A DNA stretch of 47,880 bases, taken from positions 1 to 47,880 of the forward strand of contig CAYMYI010000019.1 of the NCBI GenBank assembly GCA_964394585.1, given 5' to 3'. Source of the stretch: CAYUJH01 sp964394585 (lineage in GTDB: Bacteria; Bacteroidota; Bacteroidia; Cytophagales; Flammeovirgaceae). The position numbers and the translations under genes are program-made. The notes beneath the pieces were generated by a model. That model worked only from the letters and a program-made list of their open reading frames with translations. It did no database searches and was not told where the DNA came from. Positions 41,454-47,880 of the stretch are shown piece by piece. Each line of letters begins with the position of its first letter. Within the stretch, counting starts at the first letter, position 1.

Positions 41454-43871
41454 ATGAAGATATCGTTAGCGTGGCTACGCGAATTTGTGGCTATTGAAGA
41501 AACAACCGAAGAAATTGCCCATGCCCTTACCATGTCGGGGTTAGAGGTTGAAGGCGAAGAAACATTCGAGAGCATCCCCGGTGGCTTAGAAGGACTTGTG
41601 ATAGGCGAAGTACTTACCTGCGCCAAACACCCCAATGCCGATAAACTTAGCGTTACCACAGTTGATATTGGTACAGAAACTCCTTCACCTATTGTATGTG
41701 GTGCACCCAATGTAGCCCAAGGGCAAAAGGTAATAGTGGCTACAGTGGGAGCCACACTATACCCTGCCGGGGGCGAACCATTCAAAATAAAGAAAGCTAA
41801 AATCCGTGGAGAAGCTTCTCAAGGGATGATTTGCGCCGAAGATGAAATTGGACTGGGCACTTCGCACGATGGAATCATGGTACTTGATACCGACCTCCCT
41901 AACGGCACGCCTGCGGCAGATTTCTTCCAAATAGAAAAAGATACCGTATTGGAAATAGGGCTTACTCCTAACCGAGTAGATGCGGCATCGCACTATGGAG
42001 TAGCTCGCGATGTAAAAGCTCTTTTCCAACGCCCATTACACTTCCCCGATCTTTCGGGCTTTGCTCCTGACCATACCAACCGAACTATCAAGGTAGAAGT
42101 TAAAAACACGGCAGCATGTCCGCGTTATAGCGGTGTTACTCTCACCAACGTTTCGGTAAAGCCCTCTCCCGATTGGTTACAAAACCGGTTGAAAGCCATT
42201 GGGCTTTCCCCTATCAACAATGTAGTCGATATCACCAACTATGTACTCCATAGCTTAGGGCAGCCGCTGCATGCATTCGACGCCGACAAAATCACAGGCG
42301 ATACCATAGTGGTCGATACCTTACCGGAGGGGACGCCTTTTGTTACTCTTGATGGCGAAGAACGCAAGCTCAGCAGCGAAGATTTAATGATTTGCAACAC
42401 CCAAATGCCCATGTGTATTGCTGGTGTTTTCGGTGGCTTAGCCTCGGGCGTTACCGAAAGCACCACCGCTGTTTTCTTAGAAGGGGCTTATTTTTCCCCC
42501 GATTTTGTTCGGAAAACCTCACAACGCCACTTGCTGAAAACCGACGCTGCTTTCCGCTTTGAACGAGGCACCGACCTTAATATGACAATCCCCGCTGTGC
42601 AATGGGCAGCGTTGCTAATCAAAGAACTCGCAGGTGCGGAAATATCCTCTGAAATTGTAGATGTTTACCCCGAACCAATGCAACCCTTTAGTGTCAAAGT
42701 GAAATTTGCACATATCGATCGGCTCATTGGTAAAGCACTTCCCAAGGAGGAAATCAAACGCATTGTAAACGATTTAGACATTGAAATCACGGAGGAAGAT
42801 ACCGAAGCAATGTTAGTAGCTGTACCTCCCTACCGAGTAGATGTACAACGCGAGGCCGATGTAATCGAAGAGATTCTCCGCATTCATGGGTATGATAATA
42901 TTCTCGTAGAAGATGAACTTGGCTCTACGTTCTTGGCAAATACCCCAGAAAAAGATCCGGATGCACTCCGCAATAAAGTGAGCGAAATGCTCGCCGGCAG
43001 TGGAATGCAAGAAATCATGACCAACTCCATCACCAATAGTCAGTATGCGGAGCGTATCGCCGAAATACGCCCCGAGCAAAACGTAGTGATTTTAAATGCG
43101 CTCAGTGCCGAACTCGATGTAATGCGCCAAACGCTCATACCGAATGGGTTAGAAGTAATTGCACATAACCTAAACCGTAGGCAAAACGAGCTCCGTTTGT
43201 TTGAGTTTGGGAAAACTTATTTCGCAAACGCTACTCAAGAATTTACCGAAACGTGGCAGCTCAACTTGTACATAACCGGTAACCAGCATGCTGAAAGCTG
43301 GCGAATAGCTTCCCGACCTTCCGACTTCTATGTACTCAACGAGCAAGTACAGAAAATTTTCAGCCGCTTAGGATACCACGAGGTATCGATGGAAACCCTT
43401 CAATCCGATAGCTTCGCTTATGGGATGGCGTATATACACCAAGGCAATCGCATTGGGCGAATAGGCATGCTTCACCCCAAAATGTGTAGCCAATTTGAAG
43501 TAAAACAGCCAGTATTTTGTGCGGAACTTCAGTGGGATTACTTAGTAGAAAACTTCACTCCGTCGGTGAGTTACCAAGAAATTTCCCGATTCCCCGAAGT
43601 CCGCCGCGATCTTTCGCTCGTAGTAGATTCACCCCTCACATTTGCTCAAATTGAAAAGGTAGCTTACGCAACCGAACGTAACTTGCTCAAAAAGATTAAT
43701 GTATTTGATGTATATGAAGGCGAAAAGCTCGAAAAAGGGAAGAAATCGTACTCGGTGAGTTTCTTGCTACAAGCTGCCGATAAAACGCTGAATGATAAAT
43801 CCATTGACAAAACCATGCAGCGATTGATGAATGCCTTTGAAAAGGAACTTAACATTTTGATTCGAAAATAG
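41454..43871 (+). CDS. pheT: Phenylalanine--tRNA ligase beta subunit
   Basis: An 805-residue PheT, the normal bacterial length. The N-terminal tRNA-binding (EMAP-like) domain has VGEVLTCAKHPNADKLSVTTVD-type residues and IVCGAPNVAQGQKV. The B3/B4 editing region (about 210-380), B5 domain (about 405-470, NDLDIEITEE) and catalytic-like core follow. The C-terminal FDX-ACB anticodon-binding domain spans about 710-805 (RFPEVRRDLSLVVD, then YEGEKLEKGKKSYSVSF). PheT pairs with PheS, whose gene is not in the window. The stop is one base before the likely GTG start of the next gene. Confidence 0.98.
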   Translation: MKISLAWLREFVAIEETTEEIAHALTMSGLEVEGEETFESIPGGLEGLVIGEVLTCAKHPNADKLSVTTVDIGTETPSPIVCGAPNVAQGQKVIVATVGATLYPAGGEPFKIKKAKIRGEASQGMICAEDEIGLGTSHDGIMVLDTDLPNGTPAADFFQIEKDTVLEIGLTPNRVDAASHYGVARDVKALFQRPLHFPDLSGFAPDHTNRTIKVEVKNTAACPRYSGVTLTNVSVKPSPDWLQNRLKAIGLSPINNVVDITNYVLHSLGQPLHAFDADKITGDTIVVDTLPEGTPFVTLDGEERKLSSEDLMICNTQMPMCIAGVFGGLASGVTESTTAVFLEGAYFSPDFVRKTSQRHLLKTDAAFRFERGTDLNMTIPAVQWAALLIKELAGAEISSEIVDVYPEPMQPFSVKVKFAHIDRLIGKALPKEEIKRIVNDLDIEITEEDTEAMLVAVPPYRVDVQREADVIEEILRIHGYDNILVEDELGSTFLANTPEKDPDALRNKVSEMLAGSGMQEIMTNSITNSQYAERIAEIRPEQNVVILNALSAELDVMRQTLIPNGLEVIAHNLNRRQNELRLFEFGKTYFANATQEFTETWQLNLYITGNQHAESWRIASRPSDFYVLNEQVQKIFSRLGYHEVSMETLQSDSFAYGMAYIHQGNRIGRIGMLHPKMCSQFEVKQPVFCAELQWDYLVENFTPSVSYQEISRFPEVRRDLSLVVDSPLTFAQIEKVAYATERNLLKKINVFDVYEGEKLEKGKKSYSVSFLLQAADKTLNDKSIDKTMQRLMNAFEKELNILIRK

Positions 43872-43872
43872 T

Positions 43873-44954
43873 GTGCGCCGCGTAGTTCACTGGCTATCAA
43901 TCGGATGGATGACACTCCCTTGGGCAGCTTACGCATCTGCCTATATACCTCCTACTATNNNNNNNNNNGTACGGGCTTTGTAGCTCCGTTTATCCCTTTT
44001 TTTATGTTTGGTGCACTAGTCTCCTCGTTCTATCAACTACGACGAAAAAAATATACCCTTCTTTTTTATTGGGTACTCGTACTCATTGTGGGAACTCCGT
44101 TTCTTCGTAGTACGTGGCAATGGAACCAGCCAACTGACCCCATAAAAGAGTCGTTTTCTGTACTTAGCTATAACGCCAGGGTGTTCAACGTATATCGTGA
44201 ATTTCGAGGGAAAGGTAGGGAAAACCGATACGCTAGTTCTAAAGCCATGATTCAGTGGCTACTTAACGATACTTCGTCTATAAAGTGTATCCAAGAATAT
44301 TATAATTACGACCGTTCCTCAATTTTCAACATTACTACACGCATCAGCCGAGAAACGAGCTATTTCCATCATGTAAGACCTTTCTTTGTAGATTGGACAG
44401 GTGCCGAATTCGGCTTGGCAATTTTCTCGAAGTACCCTATTGTAGCTCGCGGCACTATCCCTATGGAACAACCTACCAACAATGGGGCAATTTATGCTGA
44501 TATAGCCCTGCCACACGATACAATACGCATTGTAAATGCCCATTTAGAATCGATGCATATACGCCAACAAATGCTAGAAAACACTGATAGTCTTACTTTT
44601 TATGCACCTGAACTCTTCGCCATTTTAAAAGAAGGTATGCAAAAAAGGGCTAGGCAAACGCAGGCTATTTATCAGTTTTTACAGGAAAGCCCACACCCTT
44701 TCGTCTTATGTGGCGATTTAAACGAAATCCCTTATGGATACACATACCGAAAACTGTTATCACTCGGAAAAAATGGGTTCGAAGAAAAAGGCAACGGGCT
44801 AGGATTTACGTTCAATGGCACTCCCTTTTTTTTACGTATCGACAATCATTTTTTTTCTGCTCCCCTAGAAATACATCAGTTTGAGACATTGTACGAATGC
44901 ACCTACAGCGATCATTTTCCAATCCGCGGCATATATACTATGCCCGTACCGTAG
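43873..44954 (+). CDS. Membrane-anchored endonuclease/exonuclease/phosphatase protein, interrupted by an assembly gap
   Basis: The true coding frame before the gap starts at GTG 43873 (VRRVVHWLSIGWMTLPWAAYASAYIPPT), one base after pheT. The ATG at 43905 is in another frame. After the 10-N run the frame shifts and continues as TGFVAPFIPFFMF, completing two or three N-terminal membrane helices. The EEP domain follows: SVLSYNARVFN, catalytic Glu in CIQEYYN, GDLNEIP (Asp/Asn) and SDHFPI (Asp/His). The fold serves nucleases, phospholipases and inositol-phosphatases; Bacteroidota paralogues with N-terminal helices have unknown substrates. The 3' end overlaps the convergent kinase gene by 17 bases. 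Confidence 0.85.
43959..43968. other. Assembly gap (10 N) inside the EEP-family gene
   Basis: Coding frame 1 before and frame 3 after require a missing length of 2 modulo 3, the same discrepancy as the gap at 31637-31646. The placeholder is therefore not a true length. Confidence 0.9.
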
Positions 44955-46659
44955 CGTGTTTTTTCAAGAAATGTTTTTGGCTAATCGGTAGGGTAATCAC
45001 AAAGGTGCTTCCTTTTCCAGGTTCGCTCGTAACGCGAATATCTCCATGATGGTTTTGTTGGATAATACTCAGCGAAATAGACAGCCCTAAGCCAGTACCT
45101 TGTCCAACACTTTTCGTAGTAAAAAATGGTTCAAAGATTCGGTCAATAATTTCTTGAGGGATTCCTTTGCCTGAATCTTTTACAACGATTCTAACATTAT
45201 CTGTTATCTGTGAGGTTTTAATCAGTATTTCACCTTTCCCTTCAATCGCTTGAATGGCATTGCTGAGTAAGTTCATAAACACTTGGTTGAGCTTACCAGG
45301 GTAGCATTCTATTGGGGGAATCGTTTCATACTCTTTTATAATTTTAACACGATTTTTATACTGATTATGGAGTAAAACTAACACAGATTCAATGCCCTCG
45401 TGAATATCTACCGTTTTTAAATCAGCTTCATCTAAGCGGGAGAACGTGCGAAGGCCTTTCACTATTTCCGTTGTTTTTTGGGCACCTGTTCCTATGTTCT
45501 TAATTACTTTTAAGGCTGTTTCGAGCAAATAATCAAATCGGTTTTTTTGCTTGTAGGTTTCTATCTCGTCTTTTTGTTCATCAAAATTTTCAAGGGTCAA
45601 CTGTTCATACTTTTCGAGCAGTGCCAAAATTTTGGAAATTGCCCGCTCCAAACCTGCCACCCCAGAGTTAATGTAGTTTACAGGATTATTGATTTCGTGT
45701 GCTATACCCGCAGTGAGCACCCCTAAAGAAACCATTTTCTCGGATTGCACCAACTGTGTTTGGGCTTCTTTTAGTTTCTCAAGAGTAATTTGTAGTTCCT
45801 CGTTTTTCTGCTGAAGTTCTTGGTTTTGTTGCTTTATTTTAATATCCCGATCTTTTACCTTTTTGTATTCTTTTAATAAGAATTTTTCGTCGGCTTGTAA
45901 TTTTTTATATAAGCGACTCAGCTTTTTGTTTTGCCGGTCTACTGCTTCGCGTGTAGTCTGCAGTTCTTCAATGTTTTGGCGCAGTTCTTCCTCTACGGTT
46001 TGCAGCTGGTTGTTCTTTTCTTTCAAATTGGAATTGGAAACCTCCAATCGTACTTCGTAATATTTATTAATGCTTTTCATAATGATGAAAGCAATGACAA
46101 CACCTAGCCACAAGAAAATATGGGGAATTCGATACCAGACATAGTTTTCCAATAGGAAATCAATTCCGGGTACATTGCCCACTCGCCAAAAAATGATTTG
46201 ATCAAAACCAGCATTAATTAAAAAACTAAATACTACAACAAGCCACCAATAGGCAGATTGGCGGTAATAATCGATTAAAATGAGAGGCACAAGGCTAAAG
46301 CCTACTAAAATAAAAGGGAATATCAGAAAACTAGGTGCTTTTACCTGCCCTGTAAGTAAAATAGGTAAGAAGTAGAATAATGTAGGCAGCACGCTCAATA
46401 AGATGCGAGAAATGAAAGGGTAGCTTAACTTGTTTAAAATGGGTGTGGCAAAGGTTAATAATAATACACCAACGAGCCCAAGCGACATTAGCGTTCCTCC
46501 CATCCATGTATTAAGAATCAGCCCAAATAAGGCAAATGAACCGATGAATAAGGCAATCTGATTCGAAAGCATAATGTACTTCCGTTCAGCATGTTGCATA
46601 GCATCGGTAGTCCCTATTTTAGAAAATTTGCGCCAAACTTTTAAAATGCGATTTTTCAT
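44938..46659 (-). CDS. Membrane sensor histidine kinase with long coiled coil
   Basis: A 573-residue kinase. Six or seven hydrophobic helices occupy residues 30-200, resembling a 7TM-type sensor module but without an obvious extracellular domain. A coiled coil of about 100 residues follows (205-310, rich in Glu, Gln, Lys). The H-box is GIAHEINNPVNYI. The HATPase domain has MNLLSNAIQAI (N-box), DSGKGIP (G1), FEPFFTTK and GTGLGLSIS (G2). No receiver domain and no adjacent regulator gene are present, so the partner is unknown. Confidence 0.93.
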   Translation of the reverse strand: MKNRILKVWRKFSKIGTTDAMQHAERKYIMLSNQIALFIGSFALFGLILNTWMGGTLMSLGLVGVLLLTFATPILNKLSYPFISRILLSVLPTLFYFLPILLTGQVKAPSFLIFPFILVGFSLVPLILIDYYRQSAYWWLVVVFSFLINAGFDQIIFWRVGNVPGIDFLLENYVWYRIPHIFLWLGVVIAFIIMKSINKYYEVRLEVSNSNLKEKNNQLQTVEEELRQNIEELQTTREAVDRQNKKLSRLYKKLQADEKFLLKEYKKVKDRDIKIKQQNQELQQKNEELQITLEKLKEAQTQLVQSEKMVSLGVLTAGIAHEINNPVNYINSGVAGLERAISKILALLEKYEQLTLENFDEQKDEIETYKQKNRFDYLLETALKVIKNIGTGAQKTTEIVKGLRTFSRLDEADLKTVDIHEGIESVLVLLHNQYKNRVKIIKEYETIPPIECYPGKLNQVFMNLLSNAIQAIEGKGEILIKTSQITDNVRIVVKDSGKGIPQEIIDRIFEPFFTTKSVGQGTGLGLSISLSIIQQNHHGDIRVTSEPGKGSTFVITLPISQKHFLKKHATVRA

Positions 46660-46690
46660 AGGGGCGAGGCAGTCTCATGAGTGGCTTAAC

Positions 46691-46719
46691 AAATGTAAAA
46701 TAATGAAAAGTTTACATTT
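46691..46719. repeat. Perfect 9-base inverted repeat upstream of the kinase gene
   Basis: AAATGTAAA (46691-46699) and TTTACATTT (46711-46719) are separated by 11 bases. The left arm overlaps TACATTTG on the minus strand (46690-46697), a -7 promoter match 31 bases before the kinase start. It could be an operator for a dimeric regulator. Confidence 0.45.
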
Positions 46720-46779
46720 TTCAGCATTTCCAATAAATAGAAAACAAGTATAAACTACAGCAACAACATGTTATATACG

Positions 46780-47559
46780 CTACTGAGGAGTTACATCTGA
46801 CGAGCCACTCGTTTTAATACGCTGCACTTTGGGCATCCCTCCGTAATAAAAATCGGATGAGCCGCTTGCCGTAACCTGTAGTTCGTTGGCTACGTGTACA
46901 TATGCATCGGAAGACCCTGAAAGCCGTGCATCGCAAGTCTGTACATGCAAACGCTCGCCCTTAAAATCAGAAGAACCTGATAACCGAAGCGTGAGCGATG
47001 TCGCCTTTCCTTCTAATTCAATATCGGAGGAACCCCCTGCATCAAAATCTGCTGCTTGGCATGCAATCTCTCTGATTTCTACATCAGCAGAACCACTTGC
47101 CACAATCTGAAAACTTTGTGCTTCTAAAATGGTGTTCATTTCGAAATCGGCAGCGCCGGTAACCTCTAACCGGAACGCACTAGCACTAATATCCGATTCT
47201 ACGTATACATCGCTAGCTCCACTGGCTTTTATAGCCGATAGCTCCGTATAGGTTACGTATACATTCATGGCTTTATACGAGCGGAAATTCCCTTCTGTGT
47301 AAATTCGGAGCGTTTTTCCTACAAACTCTGTAGTGATTCTACCAATCAGGTTATCATCTGCTTCCACCTCAATAGCAGGACTGTTTCCTTTTTTCAGATA
47401 TACGTTCACAATCCCACTCGCTTCAATTGCTTCGAACGGTTCTGCCGTTCGCACTTCGCGAATTACATTTTTACTGCCTTTTTCGCCACCCCACTGGGCA
47501 ATTGCTGGCAATGCAGCTACCGCAAAAAGAAAAAAGACTAGGGCGTTTTGTTTTCTCAT
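46780..47559 (-). CDS. Secreted head-GIN-domain (DUF2807) protein
   Basis: A 259-residue exported protein with signal peptide (about 1-22, ending AIAQ). The GIN domain follows from about residue 38: FEAIEASGIVNVYLKKG, then VEADDNLIGRITTEF. The rest is a right-handed beta-helix-like series with recurrent turns of the form [AS]-G-[AS]-[AS]-D: SGASD, TGAAD, SGSAD, GGSSD and SGSSD (four times), about 20 residues apart, eight in all. These proteins are abundant on Bacteroidota cell surfaces; the function is unknown, with auto-transport and adhesin roles only suggested by annotation. Confidence 0.88.
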   Translation of the reverse strand: MRKQNALVFFLFAVAALPAIAQWGGEKGSKNVIREVRTAEPFEAIEASGIVNVYLKKGNSPAIEVEADDNLIGRITTEFVGKTLRIYTEGNFRSYKAMNVYVTYTELSAIKASGASDVYVESDISASAFRLEVTGAADFEMNTILEAQSFQIVASGSADVEIREIACQAADFDAGGSSDIELEGKATSLTLRLSGSSDFKGERLHVQTCDARLSGSSDAYVHVANELQVTASGSSDFYYGGMPKVQRIKTSGSSDVTPQ

Positions 47560-47662
47560 AGTTTCTAAAGTTTAGGGAAACAACTTATTAAAATAACTGA
47601 CTTCCTTAAAAACGCCCTTCTTTTATGTATTACTATTTCATGAAAGATTAAATTCGAATGCC

Positions 47663-47880
47663 TTAAGCAATATATGTATCGAGAACTCGGCACCCTTCTT
47701 TTTCGCTCGGAATTATGCGAACACTATCCATAACGGCAGGCAATAACCACACATCGCCCATGGTGATAGTGGCTTCAAACTCGTTGAAGCATAAACGAGC
47801 GGCTCCCTCTACTACCGTAAGGATGGTAAAGCTATCGCGTTGAGCAAGTTTCATTTCATAGGGTTGGGTAAGTGCTAATG
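47663..47880 (-). CDS. manA: Mannose-6-phosphate isomerase C-terminal part, 3' end of gene
   Basis: The frame runs off the right edge of the window (LALTQPYEMKLAQRDSFTILTVVEG), so only the last 72 or so codons are present; the apparent Met at 47854 is internal. FTILTVVEGAARLCFN followed by GDVWLLPAVMDSVRI matches the C-terminal beta-barrel of type I/class I mannose-6-phosphate isomerases. Those enzymes interconvert mannose-6-phosphate and fructose-6-phosphate for sugar-nucleotide synthesis. The zinc-site half lies outside the window. Confidence 0.75.
   Translation of the reverse strand, partial: LALTQPYEMKLAQRDSFTILTVVEGAARLCFNEFEATITMGDVWLLPAVMDSVRIIPSEKEGCRVLDTYIA

Noticed and set aside
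43905..43958. ATG start at 43905 for the EEP-family protein
   Set aside because: The residues it encodes before the gap are not membrane-like, whereas frame 1 gives a typical first transmembrane helix.
46780..47559. Nucleotide tandem repeat or CRISPR-like array suggested by repeated SGSSD turns
   Set aside because: The repetition is at protein level only; the DNA units differ and there are no spacers.

Overview
The window looks like a draft scaffold from a member of the Bacteroidota, probably an environmental Cytophagales-type lineage. The evidence is a large secreted protease ending in a Por/type IX secretion (T9SS) C-terminal signal, a BlaR1-like M56 peptidase fused to M23, LytS/LytTR signalling, a DUF4369-thioredoxin lipoprotein, a head-GIN-domain protein, a DUF3467 protein, almost no Shine-Dalgarno sequences, and several TAnnTTTG-type -7 boxes. 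No transposase, integrase, phage gene, rRNA or CRISPR array is visible. Two runs of exactly 10 N (31637-31646 and 43959-43968) are assembly joins. Each lies inside one gene, and each shifts the reading frame artificially.

Layout. 1-1904: the 3' part of an M56/M23 metallopeptidase gene overlapping a small secreted YwqK-like gene. 1906-5692: MscS channel, AidB-like acyl-CoA dehydrogenase and RecO. 5884-9658: a secreted three-repeat protein of unknown function, a LytS-type kinase with its LytTR regulator, and a STAS-like protein. 9815-15297: a 1283-residue secreted M43-type metalloprotease with alternating PKD and MAM-like modules, then glutamate dehydrogenase. 15408-20024: a complete polyhydroxyalkanoate (PHA) cluster on the minus strand in the order phaA (thiolase), phaE and phaC (class III synthase), phaB (reductase). 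Together these turn acetyl-CoA into polyhydroxybutyrate. 20294-29219: a helical-repeat protein, dipeptide epimerase, Fur-family regulator, isochorismatase-like hydrolase, a DUF3467/monoacylglycerol-lipase pair, a GH113-like lipoprotein, a thioredoxin lipoprotein and gatB. 29389-33535: a small membrane protein, a large leucine-rich-repeat (LRR) secreted protein split by the first gap, and a surface lipoprotein whose two domains appear interleaved. 33736-37510: tRNA-Pro(GGG), an M81 peptidase, a DUF92 membrane protein and a Ste24-like M48 protease. 37993-41271: a small conserved protein, an atypical SDR, a DUF2846 protein and a Tat/lipoprotein FAD oxidoreductase. 41454-47880: pheT, a membrane-anchored endonuclease/exonuclease/phosphatase protein split by the second gap, a histidine kinase, a head-GIN protein and the 3' end of a mannose-6-phosphate isomerase gene.

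Most of the window is ordinary chromosomal housekeeping and cell-surface content. The observations most worth a second look are the PHA cluster with a histone-H1-like tail on PhaE, the in-frame segment exchange in the lipoprotein at 32798-33535, the M56-M23 fusion, the SDR lacking its catalytic Tyr and Lys, and the three-repeat secreted protein at 5884-7155. I saw no clear defence system or other wholly new multi-gene system.
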